DNA of 64,000 nucleotides from Lentisphaerota bacterium. GTDB taxonomy: Bacteria; Verrucomicrobiota; Lentisphaeria; Oligosphaerales; JABHEG01. Below are positions 37,486 to 46,669 of this stretch, in pieces. Position 1 is the first letter of the stretch, and each line of letters opens with the position of its first letter. Under the pieces are notes generated by a model. That model searched no databases. It was not told the DNA's origin and saw only the letters and a program-made list of their open reading frames with translations. The stretch is from positions 1-64,000 of the forward strand of contig JABHEG010000145.1 of the NCBI GenBank assembly GCA_018676675.1. The letters are read 5' to 3'. The translations under genes were made by a program, and so were the position numbers.

Positions 37486-39293
37486 GGGGCCCCCAGACCA
37501 AGGCGTGTCAACGTTTCCACCGTCGGTCGCCCGTTTGCGTCCCAGCCGCGAAGCACATAGTACTCATCCAGCAGTTCCGCGAGTTGTGCAGGGGGACAGA
37601 CACGTCCCTCGGCCGGTCCGTCAGGGATCGGCTCATTCATACTCCGCCACGGCAACGTGTCCTGGTCACGTGCAGCGCCACGACGCACGTTGATCCGCCG
37701 TTCCAGGTTGTAGATACGCTCACCCACCGCTTCCAGTTCAGCCGAGGTCACTCCCCAGTCTGTCACCAGATTGACCAGCTCAGCCAGCTTGTCGTTGTTC
37801 TCTGAGCCGATGAGGCGCTCCTCAACGAATCGGCATAGCACGAGAGAATCGCCAAGCGCGGTGAAATTCTGGCTCCGCACACTGTAAGCGGGCTGCCCGG
37901 CAAAGCCGGGATCAGTCTCGGGGAAGAGGTATTTGGGTCGCGTGTCGTGGTGGCTTCCGCCTCGGGTTGATGTCGCGTATCCCAAGGCGAGCGATCGCAG
38001 TCCCCTCGCCGAGTGCCCGGCGATTTCAAGCCCTTTGACAGCATAGACAAAGCGATCGGCATCTTTGCCGAACCGTTCCGCCAACCGCACGGATCCCTCA
38101 GCCAGGAGATCACCTATTCCGTCTCGACGAGCCGTCTTCTGAACCGCCGTGATCAGGTCATCCGCATCGTCAAAGCCTATTCCCCCACCCAACGCTTCCT
38201 CAGTCACGACGCCACGCTCCAGACACTCGGCTACAAACGCCAGCGTCACGCCCATGGAAATGGTGTCCAACCCCAGGCGGTCACACAGCGCGTTGGCTTC
38301 GATAACCGGGGCGATGCTGGTCATGTCGAGCATCGTTCCCAACGCGTAGATCGTCTCGTACTCGGGCATCTTGGCGACGGTCTCTCCGTCGTCGCTCGGC
38401 GTCGCGACAGTTTTGCCACAGGCGATCGGGCAACCGGGACAAGCGGTGTTTCGCTGGATGTACGGTGCCATGGCGTCCGCTCCGAGGGCGGATGCAGAGG
38501 CAAAGGTCTCCACGGCAGCATTGTGGGTGCAAAGCAACCCTTTCTCGTTGATCATTTCCACCAGCACGGGTGTCCCATACGTGGTCAACGGAGTCGCCTT
38601 CTCCCGCACCAGTTCGACTTCGGCCCGCAGAAAGGCCTTCAGCCCGTCCGGAAACGCGACATCAGGCTTGTCCCCGCCGGAGGCAACCAGAGCTTTCAGT
38701 CGCTTGCTGCCCATAACCGCACCCAACCCGCCACGCCCGGCCGCCCCGGTCCGCGTGCCCCCACAGACGACGTTTGCGAACAACACACGGTTCTCGCCGG
38801 CCGGCCCAATGGACATGGCGACCGCACCCTTGCCTTCCCGTTCGGCCAGGGCCGTGTTCGTTTCTTCGGTGCTCAATCCCCAGAGATCGTCGGCTCGGAC
38901 CAACTCCCCACCCTCCGGCGTGATCCGCAGACACACCGGTTCAGCGGAGTTCCCACGTATGGCTATCGCGTCAAACCCGGTCCGCTTCTGAGCCAGCCCG
39001 AACGCGCCACCATAGTTGGAGTCGGAGAAGAGGCCGGTCAGGGGCGAGATCGCTGCCATATGTCCCCTGCTCGTCCCCCAGATGGGAGTTCCGGTCAGCG
39101 GCCCTACGGCAAAGACAATCATGTTCTCTGCCGCGAACGGCTCGACATCCGGCCCTACATCACGGTCAATGAGGAAGGCAGCGAGACCGTTCCCGCCCCC
39201 AAACCGGCGCCGCGTGCCCTCCGGAAGTTCTTCCACCTGGATTAGCCCACGTCCCAAATCAACCTGCAGGATGCGACCGCTCAGCCCGTACAT
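37482..39293 (-). CDS. tungsten-containing aldehyde:ferredoxin oxidoreductase
   Basis: 603 aa, normal for AOR family. The N-terminus starts with Y-G-L-S-G-R-I-L-Q-V-D-L, the pterin-binding domain has G-G-R-G-G-L-G-A-V-M-G-S-K, and the cluster Cys motif is C-P-G-C-P-I-A-C plus a distal Cys near D-S-L-V-L-C. Oxidises aldehydes to acids with ferredoxin as acceptor; such enzymes need a tungsten cofactor and point to anaerobic metabolism. No tungstate transport or pterin synthesis genes in the window. Confidence 0.92.
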   Translation of the reverse strand: MYGLSGRILQVDLGRGLIQVEELPEGTRRRFGGGNGLAAFLIDRDVGPDVEPFAAENMIVFAVGPLTGTPIWGTSRGHMAAISPLTGLFSDSNYGGAFGLAQKRTGFDAIAIRGNSAEPVCLRITPEGGELVRADDLWGLSTEETNTALAEREGKGAVAMSIGPAGENRVLFANVVCGGTRTGAAGRGGLGAVMGSKRLKALVASGGDKPDVAFPDGLKAFLRAEVELVREKATPLTTYGTPVLVEMINEKGLLCTHNAAVETFASASALGADAMAPYIQRNTACPGCPIACGKTVATPSDDGETVAKMPEYETIYALGTMLDMTSIAPVIEANALCDRLGLDTISMGVTLAFVAECLERGVVTEEALGGGIGFDDADDLITAVQKTARRDGIGDLLAEGSVRLAERFGKDADRFVYAVKGLEIAGHSARGLRSLALGYATSTRGGSHHDTRPKYLFPETDPGFAGQPAYSVRSQNFTALGDSLVLCRFVEERLIGSENNDKLAELVNLVTDWGVTSAELEAVGERIYNLERRINVRRGAARDQDTLPWRSMNEPIPDGPAEGRVCPPAQLAELLDEYYVLRGWDANGRPTVETLTRLGLGAP

Positions 39294-40282
39294 ATTTGCC
39301 TCCCGCTCTCCATCGTTTCAGCTGCGTTCTTGCCGCCGGCTGAAGATGCCGGCGACACGGGGCAGTCCCGAACCACAATTATCCCCGCCGCTCCAGCGAG
39401 AATCAATCCCATCCCGAGAACCTGAACCGAACTCGGTCGGTCCCCAAACCAAGCCCATGCGGTCAGGGCCGCCACGACCGGTATCAGTAGGCAGACAAGG
39501 CGTACTTTCCATACGGGGATGCTGCGTAACGCCGTGTTGTAGCTGGCGAAAAACAAATAAGCCAGAACTCCCAGCATGACCAGAGCCGCCCAGGCCTCGG
39601 CAGTCACGTCCTGCCACACCTCGCGCGACTGACACGCCACCAGGATCACAAAAAACAGGCCGATCATGGTAGAGTTCACACAGCCGACCACCAAGCCGCT
39701 GACGCTCTGCACCGCTTTCTTAATAGCGTAGGCATTCAGTGCTACACCAAAGGCACTTGCCAGAATCAGATAGTCACCTGGATTGCCAACCTCCAATGGG
39801 TGCAGCAGGAAGCCTGTCAGCAGCCCAATTCCGCCCAGCATAACGGGTACGAAGAACCAGGCCCGCCGGCCAATGGGCTCACCAAACACCCACGCGGACA
39901 GCACGAGAGAGAACAGCGCATCGGCCCGGGCCAACGTGGCTACGTTCACCACTCGTGTCAACTTCACCGCCCACAGCCCCAGGACGTTCACGGTGATCCC
40001 GACGACGCCAACCAGGAGCATCGTTCGAATGGGCAAGCGAGCCCTCTGCCCGGATCCCGGCGCTTTGGGCATACGCTCGCCGCGACCGAACACGCGACGG
40101 CCCGCCAGGGTCAACCCGAGAAGCACTGCGGAGATAGAGAACATCACCGCTCCCGTCCCGCAAAAGCCGACGGCCGCGGTAGCCCGCTTCATCAGGGGAT
40201 ACTCAACGCCCCAGCAGACGACCGCAACCAACAGACAGCTGTAGGCGCGCAGAACCGAAGTCGTTTGCACGGGTGCGGTCAT
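39281..40282 (-). CDS. EamA/DMT-superfamily transporter
   Basis: 333 aa with ten predicted transmembrane helices in two EamA repeats. The end of the frame overlaps the start of AOR by 13 nt; the start overlaps the previous gene by four nt (ATGA). Exports or imports a small metabolite; specificity cannot be read from sequence. The last 30 residues are hydrophilic. Confidence 0.8.
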   Translation of the reverse strand: MTAPVQTTSVLRAYSCLLVAVVCWGVEYPLMKRATAAVGFCGTGAVMFSISAVLLGLTLAGRRVFGRGERMPKAPGSGQRARLPIRTMLLVGVVGITVNVLGLWAVKLTRVVNVATLARADALFSLVLSAWVFGEPIGRRAWFFVPVMLGGIGLLTGFLLHPLEVGNPGDYLILASAFGVALNAYAIKKAVQSVSGLVVGCVNSTMIGLFFVILVACQSREVWQDVTAEAWAALVMLGVLAYLFFASYNTALRSIPVWKVRLVCLLIPVVAALTAWAWFGDRPSSVQVLGMGLILAGAAGIIVVRDCPVSPASSAGGKNAAETMESGRQICTG

Positions 40283-41274
40283 TGCACCTCGTCCAAGGCC
40301 ACGCGGCGCCCCTCATCGCTGGACGTGAGGCAGGCAACCGTGAGTAGCAAGGAGTTGAGTCCGTCCCGGAAGGTGGCGGCTTCAGACGGTGTCCCCTCGC
40401 GAACCTGAGCGCAAAAGGCCCGCTGGAGTTCGGCGTCTGCGTTCGCTCCCTGTGGGAGTTCCAACTCAACAGCCTGCTTGTCACCAGCGCTGTCGTTGCG
40501 CCCGAAGCGGACAGCCTTGACCTCCCCGTTTCGGGCAACAGTCACATTCCCCAACGCTCCGGCAATGTCGAATTTGGAGCCAATCTCAGCCGCCCCAATT
40601 GACGAAACAGCCGTAGCGCTGCGACCATCGCCGAAGTCGACCAGAGCGCTGATCGTGTCGGTCGCTCCGGTGTCTTCCGTAAACGTGTTCCGCCGCACCA
40701 CCGCCGTGACCCCGGTTGGGTTGCGCCCCATGAGCCAGGCCAGCTGATCAAAGTCGTGGGCACAGCAGTCCATGATGCCGCAAAATGTGCTCGGGTTCAG
40801 AAAGTGGTCTCTCATCATGCCTCGCGACCGTCCGAAGAAGATCTGCACGGGGTCCATCTCCTCTGCGACCCGCTTGGTAGCAAGCTGCTTTGGCATGAAA
40901 CGCAATTGGAAGTTGACGTAAGTGACCAGATCCGACGCTTCTGCGCACCGAACCATCTCGCGCGCCAGCATGACATCATCTCCGAATGGCTTCTCGCAGA
41001 TGATGTGCTTGCCGGCTGCCAGGGCATCCCGCACGATCGGGAGATGATTCTGCACATCTGTCACAATGAGCACGGCCTCGATCTCGGGGTCATCCAGAAT
41101 GTGGCGGTAATCCGCAACGGCCTCCACGTCCCAGTCCAGAGCCGCTTTCTCAACTCGCTCAGGACGAATGTCACACGCGTATTTCAGAGACAGGGCACCA
41201 GAGACCTGAACTCCTTTGGCATGCCCGTAGGACCTGGGTCCACACCCGATGATCGCAACTCGCAGCGGTTCCAT
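40279..41274 (-). CDS. Gfo/Idh/MocA-family NAD(P)-dependent oxidoreductase
   Basis: 331 aa from ATG 41274 (GAGGAGTGAGACG upstream). N-terminal Rossmann motif V-A-I-I-G-C-G-P-R-S-Y-G-H, then the conserved E-K-P-F-G-D-D-V-M-L and the C-terminal alpha/beta domain with the H-D-F-D-Q-L motif. Likely a sugar or inositol dehydrogenase. Transcribed with EamA, AOR and DASS genes. Confidence 0.88.
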   Translation of the reverse strand: MEPLRVAIIGCGPRSYGHAKGVQVSGALSLKYACDIRPERVEKAALDWDVEAVADYRHILDDPEIEAVLIVTDVQNHLPIVRDALAAGKHIICEKPFGDDVMLAREMVRCAEASDLVTYVNFQLRFMPKQLATKRVAEEMDPVQIFFGRSRGMMRDHFLNPSTFCGIMDCCAHDFDQLAWLMGRNPTGVTAVVRRNTFTEDTGATDTISALVDFGDGRSATAVSSIGAAEIGSKFDIAGALGNVTVARNGEVKAVRFGRNDSAGDKQAVELELPQGANADAELQRAFCAQVREGTPSEAATFRDGLNSLLLTVACLTSSDEGRRVALDEVQ

Positions 41275-41296
41275 CGTCTCACTCCTCTGTGCTTCT

Positions 41297-42139
41297 CTAC
41301 AGCAGATTCCCAGGACAGGCCAACGTATCCCGGTCCGTGAACACAACCACATCCCGCCCTCTCACATGGGTCACGGGGTAGTCATCTCCGGGCGTTCCGA
41401 ACAACGCCAGACGCAACACGGTGTTCGCCCAGTCAAACTCGCAGCCATTGCGGCAGAACAGACGAATCCGCCGGGCGCCGAGAATCTCGGCCATGCCAAG
41501 CGTGTAGGCCTGGCGTGGGAAACACTCCAGGTTGCCTCCAACTCCGGCCCGCACGGCGTTAATCGTGACCGTGAAGTCATTCAGTTCTACCTTCCGGGGC
41601 CCCATTGCGGACACGCCCGGCTCAGGCTCGTTGAATGCCACATGCCCATGTATGCCGATGCCTCCGTAACACGTATCGATCCCACCCGCATCGCGAATGC
41701 GCGCGGCAAGACTGCCGATGTTGTCCTGATTGGGAAACACACAGCGATCGGCAGAGAGCCCAAGTGCGGGATCGAGCACGGAAAGTAGCTTCTCCTCCGC
41801 GATCGCTCGGAAACTCAACGGGTGAGAGACGCCAACGGCCCGGCCGGCCGCGTCGCAATACTCATCCATGAAGAAGAATGAGGCATCGTTGAGTGACAGG
41901 CCTTCAGCGTTCGCGATCTCCGCAAAGAAAGGGTATTGCCCGACGGGCCCAACCGGGAGGATGAGCCGCGTTGGCAGCCCCTGGACATTGCGCTCGCGAA
42001 TCTCAGCCGCCATCTCCTCGGCAAAGCGCCGGTGCATGGCATCGAGGTCTGTACACACGACCAGCTGACTCCCGGCCCGAGAGACGACCTCCGGCGGGGG
42101 CAGCTTGAGCAGGTTGTGGATCTCAGTTCTGCGATCCAT
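41297..42139 (-). CDS. NagB-like glucosamine-6-phosphate deaminase/isomerase
   Basis: 280 aa from ATG 42139 (GAGGAATAG upstream). NagB signatures: F-F-F-M-D-E-Y-C with the catalytic Asp, and G-G-I-G-I-H-G-H-V-A-F-N-E-P, in which His replaces the usual Asp before G-H. That change means the substrate may not be glucosamine 6-phosphate. The next ATGs and stops overlap closely with the amidohydrolase gene (2-nt gap). Confidence 0.8.
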   Translation of the reverse strand: MDRRTEIHNLLKLPPPEVVSRAGSQLVVCTDLDAMHRRFAEEMAAEIRERNVQGLPTRLILPVGPVGQYPFFAEIANAEGLSLNDASFFFMDEYCDAAGRAVGVSHPLSFRAIAEEKLLSVLDPALGLSADRCVFPNQDNIGSLAARIRDAGGIDTCYGGIGIHGHVAFNEPEPGVSAMGPRKVELNDFTVTINAVRAGVGGNLECFPRQAYTLGMAEILGARRIRLFCRNGCEFDWANTVLRLALFGTPGDDYPVTHVRGRDVVVFTDRDTLACPGNLL

Positions 42140-42141
42140 GG

Positions 42142-42915
42142 CTATTCCTCTCCGAGCAGCCTGAGAATCGTGCCTGAAAGACAACCCGCACGTGTCTCTT
42201 CGTCGATCTTCAGGTTATCAAAACGCGCCAGATCCTGATCCAGCACGATTTGCAGCTTGGTGTAGTGAACATCAGTCCCGAAAATGACCTTCTTGAATGC
42301 ATCAGGCCACCACAGCCAGGTGTCCATGCCAAAGCGATCTGCCCGATCTCGCCATCCTCCCGGTTCGCCGGTCAAGTCCACGTACAAATTGGGGCGCATG
42401 CGAGCCAACTCAGCCGCATCCTGGTTCCAGTTGACTCCGAGGTGAGCCACGATGACCGGCAGGTCCGGGAACTCCCTCGTGATGTGCTCAATCCGCATTG
42501 GATGCATATGCCAGGATGAGATTCCCTCACCGCGCCCCTCAACGAAAGGAGCGATGATTCCTGTGTGGAAAAGTACCGGCATGTTCCGCGCCAGCGCCCG
42601 TTCCCACAGCGGATAAAGGCTGGGGTCATCGTAGGGAACGCGGGGAACGGTGATCTTCACCATCCGGAATCCCTCATCTGCCCCCCGGTCGATCAACTCC
42701 GATCCATCCACGCCGGGGCGAACGAAAATCTGCCCGATCAAGCGATCCGGATGAGCGGTGAACGCTTTGCGGACGTCCTCGTTCTCCGCAAAGCCGAACA
42801 GCTTTCCCAACCCGCTCAAGCAACACTTGTCGATCCCGCACGCGTCCATCCCACGCAGGAAATGCTCAGTGTAGTTCGGCTCATCCAGCAAGTGATTGTG
42901 TGCATCGATGATCAT
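42142..42915 (-). CDS. amidohydrolase_2-family TIM-barrel hydrolase
   Basis: 257 aa from ATG 42915. Metal motifs: D-A-H-N-H at residues 4-8, a central H-T-G, V-I-V-A-H-L-G with the metal His, and I-F-G-T-D near the C-terminus with the catalytic Asp. Amidohydrolase_2 members hydrolyse or decarboxylate ring compounds or lactones; a sugar-lactone hydrolase fits between the oxidoreductases and the NagB-like enzyme, but that is inference. Confidence 0.8.
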   Translation of the reverse strand: MIIDAHNHLLDEPNYTEHFLRGMDACGIDKCCLSGLGKLFGFAENEDVRKAFTAHPDRLIGQIFVRPGVDGSELIDRGADEGFRMVKITVPRVPYDDPSLYPLWERALARNMPVLFHTGIIAPFVEGRGEGISSWHMHPMRIEHITREFPDLPVIVAHLGVNWNQDAAELARMRPNLYVDLTGEPGGWRDRADRFGMDTWLWWPDAFKKVIFGTDVHYTKLQIVLDQDLARFDNLKIDEETRAGCLSGTILRLLGEE

Positions 42916-42941
42916 GGCTACGGATGCTCCCTTTCCAAGGG

Positions 42942-44108
42942 TCACTCAGCGTCGTGACCGTCAACCAGTAACGCCTCAAAATACGGCTCTGCGAACGCGT
43001 CTGCAGCACGCAAGGCTGCTCCAACGTCAGCTTTCAGTACAACCGGACTCCCGAAAACGAGCTCGGGAACATCAATCCCGAGAGGAGTGAGCTCATCGCC
43101 CAGGGCGGCCTCCAGAGCCGGTCCCATGCCCCCGGCATACGCATTGTAAATCCCATTGAGGATCACCAGCGGAGGGTGATAGACCTTCAGCAGGTTGGCG
43201 AGTCCGACTCCCAGCCAGCGAGCACGCTCAACAAGCTGGCCATCCCAGATATCACCAGAGCGCGCATCTTCGGGTGGGAGTGTACGCCCCGACGCAAAGA
43301 CATCGAGACACCCTTTGCCGCCGCAGATGCAGCGTGGTCCGTGCGGGTCCAGGCGCATGTGCCCAAGCTCGCCCGTGAAGGATTGCTCACCAACGATCAG
43401 CTCACCATGGGCGTACACAGCCGCACCAATGCCGTACCGAACCAGAAGCGCAATGAACGATCCATGCCCCCGAGCCAACCCCAGGCGCCGCTCGTACTCC
43501 GAAACACAGATGACGTTGTTGGCAGCCGAGATCGGGAGCCCGAAACTGCCCAGCGCACTACCGACAGCGACGTCAACCCAACGACCGGGGGGAAGGTATG
43601 CGTGGAAACGAACACTGTCACGAGAGACCAATCCCGGCAGGCCAACCCCGAGCCCGATGACCTTCCGAGCCGGAACACCGGACCCGGCCAGGACCTCCTC
43701 GATCGCCTCAATCCATGTGCACACGATCCGATCCATCGACCACTCAGCACCGACTGGGCGATCGGTACTGGCAACAACCGTCTTGGTGCAGTCAATCAGA
43801 CAGGCGCGCACCCCCATGCCCTCAATGTCCCCACCAAGGATGTAGCCAAGGTCAGGACGGACAGCCAACGCTGAGGTCCGACGCCCCGGGCCGCCCGAGA
43901 CAACCAGCCCCGACTCGTGAATAAACCCACGTGAAAGTAAACCGGCCGTAGCACGAGAGAGAGAGGCCTTGCTCAACCCCAGACGCTGAGCCAACTCAGC
44001 TCGAGTTGGAGCGCCACTACGCACCATCTCGGCGAGAACGCGAGCTTCTGTCCCGAACTGACTCACAATGCCCGACCCCGTGTCGTTGAACCTGTACTTT
44101 GGACACAT
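42942..44108 (-). CDS. ROK-family transcriptional regulator
   Basis: 388 aa from ATG 44108 with AGGAGG five nt upstream. Residues 18-72 form a winged helix (T-R-A-E-L-A-Q-R-L-G-L-S-K-A-S-L-S-R). The ROK sugar-kinase fold follows, with the zinc loop G-H-M-R-L-D...C-I-C-G-G-K-G-C-L-D (His and three Cys). The N-terminal DNA-binding domain makes it a regulator (NagC/XylR type), not a kinase. First gene of the sugar cluster and divergent from a Gfo/Idh/MocA gene; likely controls both directions in response to a sugar phosphate. Confidence 0.9.
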   Translation of the reverse strand: MCPKYRFNDTGSGIVSQFGTEARVLAEMVRSGAPTRAELAQRLGLSKASLSRATAGLLSRGFIHESGLVVSGGPGRRTSALAVRPDLGYILGGDIEGMGVRACLIDCTKTVVASTDRPVGAEWSMDRIVCTWIEAIEEVLAGSGVPARKVIGLGVGLPGLVSRDSVRFHAYLPPGRWVDVAVGSALGSFGLPISAANNVICVSEYERRLGLARGHGSFIALLVRYGIGAAVYAHGELIVGEQSFTGELGHMRLDPHGPRCICGGKGCLDVFASGRTLPPEDARSGDIWDGQLVERARWLGVGLANLLKVYHPPLVILNGIYNAYAGGMGPALEAALGDELTPLGIDVPELVFGSPVVLKADVGAALRAADAFAEPYFEALLVDGHDAE

Positions 44109-44129
44109 TAGTTCCTCCTGCAACTATTG

Positions 44130-44189
44130 GCAAGAGGCCACGCAAAAAGCGCTCAGGGCTCTTGCAAAAGACCCCCACTGACGTATTAA
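44130..44189 (+). promoter_or_regulatory. candidate ROK operator and overlapping promoter in the divergent region
   Basis: GCAAGAG at 44130-44136 and its complement CTCTTGC at 44159-44165 form an inverted repeat with centres 29 nt apart. The right arm overlaps a possible -35 (TTGCAA, 44162-44167); after 16 nt comes TATTAA (44184-44189) as -10 for the Gfo/Idh/MocA gene. Location between the regulator and its divergent neighbour fits a ROK operator. Confidence 0.45.
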
Positions 44190-44270
44190 AGTAGGCAGCC
44201 GATACACGCCGACGACCCACCTGGGACGCCGAAAGCAACACATGAAGACGAACGGATTACTTGGAGACGA

Positions 44271-45251
44271 ATGATGGCAGACAAGGTGAGAGTCGGTTTC
44301 GTGGGCTGTGGCGGCATCGCCAACTTCCACTTTGGGCACATGGAGAAGATCGAGGCAGTCGACGTGACCGCTGTATGTGATCTCGTGGACGAACGGGTCA
44401 AGAAGGCGTCCGAACGTTTTGACGCAACGCCCTACGAAGACTACCGCGTAATGCTTGAGAAAGAGGAACTCGATGCGGTCTACGTATGCGTCGAGCCGAG
44501 CGCCCACGACGGTATGGAGCTGCTGGCCATCGAGAAGGGTTGCCATCTGTTTGTCGAGAAACCGGTTGCCTTGAGCATGGACTACGCAAACAAGGTCAAC
44601 GCCGGTTTGAAAGCCAAGGGCCTGATCAATGGAGCCGGATTCCAGGATCGGTACCTCGATTTCGTCCCGCGCATGAAAGCCTGGCTCGACATGCAGGACA
44701 TCGGCTTCTTCAACGGCTACTGGGTCGGTGGAATGCCCGGGGTCTGGTGGTGGCGCCGGCGTGAGACCTGCGGGGGACAGGCTGTGGAACAGACAATCCA
44801 TACCTTTGATATGGCCCGCTATCTCTTCGGCGAAGTGGTCGCCGTCCAGGCCATGGGGCGCCGCGGTATCATGGACGATGTCGAGAACTACGACACAGAA
44901 GACGCATCAGCCGTGACCATGACCTTCGAAAGCGGCCTGATCGGGACGATCTACAGCGGCTGCTTCTCCGGCTGCGGCGGCAAGAATGGGATCGATGTGT
45001 TCTGCAAGAACGGACGCCTTGAGTACACCGAAAGAGGCGGGTTCAAGATCACCGAGAAGAACATGACCATCGAGGCCAAGACCGGCAATGATTACGGTCA
45101 GGAAGAGGACGATGTTTTTATCGAAGCCATCCTCAGTGGCGATCCGTCCGACATCATCTCAACCTACGACGAAGCCGTAAAGAACCTAGAAGTCGTCCTC
45201 GCAGCCAACCAGTCCATGGATAGCGGCGGCGAACTTGTGCGCCTGCGCTAA
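44271..45251 (+). CDS. Gfo/Idh/MocA-family oxidoreductase
   Basis: 326 aa; ATG at 44271 or the next codon at 44274, with GGAG six nt upstream. Rossmann motif V-G-F-V-G-C-G-G-I-A-N-F-H, E-K-P-V-A-L-S and the dehydrogenase C-terminal domain with H-T-F-D-M-A-R-Y. Distinct from the paralogue at 40.3 kb. The divergent ROK gene suggests induction by a sugar. A terminator follows at 45475. Confidence 0.88.
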   Translation: MMADKVRVGFVGCGGIANFHFGHMEKIEAVDVTAVCDLVDERVKKASERFDATPYEDYRVMLEKEELDAVYVCVEPSAHDGMELLAIEKGCHLFVEKPVALSMDYANKVNAGLKAKGLINGAGFQDRYLDFVPRMKAWLDMQDIGFFNGYWVGGMPGVWWWRRRETCGGQAVEQTIHTFDMARYLFGEVVAVQAMGRRGIMDDVENYDTEDASAVTMTFESGLIGTIYSGCFSGCGGKNGIDVFCKNGRLEYTERGGFKITEKNMTIEAKTGNDYGQEEDDVFIEAILSGDPSDIISTYDEAVKNLEVVLAANQSMDSGGELVRLR

Positions 45252-45474
45252 GAATGCCGTACGTGGCGCACGCTCAAGGCTCAAGGACGAGTCGGACGGG
45301 GTCAGGCCCAGGACTTCTGACAGTTGGCGAGCCCATCACCACCGGATAGGCCACGCATCGCCAACGCCAAGTGTCAAAGTACGGACCTGCCCCCAAGATG
45401 GCGGAGACGGAACCACCACGGCAATGCTCGCGCTTCAGAGACCGAGAGCAGCCAGCCTTGCTCACAGAAACACC

Positions 45475-45510
45475 AAGCGCCGGGACGGCTTATCCCCGTC
45501 TCGGCGTTTT
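45475..45510 (+). terminator. rho-independent terminator
   Basis: CGCCGGGACGG (45478-45488) pairs with CCGTCTCGGCG (45496-45506) through 11 pairs with one G-U, 7-nt loop, then TTTT; flanking AA can extend the stem. It ends the Gfo/Idh/MocA transcript and marks the left edge of the RHS region. The rest of 45252-45608 holds nothing I can support. Confidence 0.75.
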
Positions 45511-45608
45511 CCTATGCCTACGTGACACGACGCTCCACGGCCAGGTAGCGACGGAACGGTCGAAGTCCGGGATTTGGGAAAGCAGCGCGACGCATGGTGA
45601 ACCGGTCC

Positions 45609-46034
45609 TTACATGGTCCACTTAGCGCGCAGGCGGCGCATCCGCCTGGCAAGGACAAGCGGCAAGGTCAGTCCGTCAGCCAGTTCCCGGTTGATCCACC
45701 TCCCCAAGCCCGGGCTGTAGTACCGGTAGCCCGACATATGCATTCTCGACTCCCCGGAATGCCTCTTTCGGGGTCGAGACTTTTTGGGGTAGTTCAGCTT
45801 CCAGCCGAACGGTCGATAGGTTGACGTCGTCGCGGGTGGTTGATGTGTTTCGAGGCTGAGCATGCGGCGGCGTTCTTCCGAGTCCTGCTGTCCCTGCTTC
45901 ACAGTAGGGGCGCACGCGTAGGTGGTCAAGAGACCGGCACAGGCCACCAACCCGTAGTCGACTCGGACGGGGCACCGACAGCAGTTGCCAAGTTCGTCAA
46001 TACGAGATTCGGGGATTGCCCCTCTCACCCCCAT
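45609..46034 (-). CDS. orphan RHS tip A, without a toxin domain
   Basis: 141 aa with an excellent ribosome site (GGAGG, seven nt before the ATG) only 12 nt after the preceding gene. Residues 37-124 are the shared RHS block (T-Y-A-C-A-P-T-V-K...Y-R-P-F-G-W-K...G-Y-R-Y-Y-S-P-G-L-G-R-W). Right after G-R-W-I-N-R the usual D-P-I-x-E-x-G-G is replaced by 16 unrelated residues and a stop. So this copy has the RHS end motif but no effector. It is the last copy of the array and reads through the whole block in one frame. Probably a remnant left by recombination. Confidence 0.65.
   Translation of the reverse strand: MGVRGAIPESRIDELGNCCRCPVRVDYGLVACAGLLTTYACAPTVKQGQQDSEERRRMLSLETHQPPATTSTYRPFGWKLNYPKKSRPRKRHSGESRMHMSGYRYYSPGLGRWINRELADGLTLPLVLARRMRRLRAKWTM
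45630..45648. repeat. 7-bp hairpin at the array edge
   Basis: CAGGCGG (45630-45636) and CCGCCTG (45642-45648), 5-nt loop, at the 3' end of tip A. No T-run on the minus strand. Could be an end structure of the array transcript or a relic of the recombination point. Confidence 0.4.
45690..45930 (-). repeat. RHS homology block, copy A
   Basis: About 240 bp shared with 47215-47462, 48931-49180, 50832-51082 and 60475-60726; its inner about 140 bp is also shared with 52295-52430 and 62416-62555. Encodes the end of an RHS core (Y-R-Y-Y-S-P-x-L-G-R-W). Copy A keeps an open frame through the whole block. Confidence 0.85.
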
Positions 46035-46046
46035 GGGCTATCCTCC

Positions 46047-46538
46047 TCACTTCTTGGGCTCCACAGTGCTTCCGTCCATGAGGAGGTACACGAGCTCCAT
46101 CCGGGGCCATTCGTCTTGATCTTGAAGCGCCATGAGATCCTGCTGGAAACTGGCTACGTAGTACCAGCGATCCGGGACCAATCCGGACGTGATCCTGCTG
46201 AGGGCGATGGACTGCAACACGAGCTGACCAGTCTTCCGTTTTCGCTTCCTCAGGGCTTGCCAAGCAAGGGATACTGCCCGTTCAACGCTCAGAGGAGGCG
46301 CACCTTTGCCGTCCCAGCGTGGCGTAGCTCTCACAGCTGCTGTTGCCACAACATAAGACGTCGGTCCATTACCAGCATCAATCACAGTTAGCAGGATCTG
46401 TCTGGACGGATCGTACTGCAACAGCTGCGCCACAGCAGCTCCCTCATCGTGCATCTGTCCTACGAGCACGCCCGGTGTCAGAAGCCAGGAACCAAGGACA
46501 AGAGCGTACCCGAGGCGTTTTGTCCGCGTTACCTTCAT
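46047..46538 (-). CDS. exported protein B, candidate immunity for tip C
   Basis: 163 aa with a clear signal peptide (K-x-T-R-T-K-R then hydrophobic 9-25). The ATG follows GAGG closely. No recognised domain; the second half has W-Y-Y-V-A-S-F and a Y-L-L-M-D-G-S-T ending typical of small secreted beta-rich proteins. It lies 131 nt downstream of RHS tip C on the same strand, the position of an immunity gene. The role is inferred from position only. Confidence 0.55.
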   Translation of the reverse strand: MKVTRTKRLGYALVLGSWLLTPGVLVGQMHDEGAAVAQLLQYDPSRQILLTVIDAGNGPTSYVVATAAVRATPRWDGKGAPPLSVERAVSLAWQALRKRKRKTGQLVLQSIALSRITSGLVPDRWYYVASFQQDLMALQDQDEWPRMELVYLLMDGSTVEPKK

Positions 46539-46669
46539 ACCACCTCATCTCCTCTGCCATTCGTCTTCATCTCACGTCCACTGATGGAGTCGAGCTCTGC
46601 GTGCAAATGTGGCCTGTGGAACTCCCAGGGGGGGGGGGGAAGACCGAGCCGACGCACAAAAATCGGATT

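Noticed and set aside
45630..45648. Integron attC site
   Set aside because: Only a simple 7-bp hairpin; no integron integrase, no attC-like core sites.
46620..46640. Run of G near 46628
   Set aside because: Homopolymer in an intergenic gap; may be a sequencing weak point but shows no feature.
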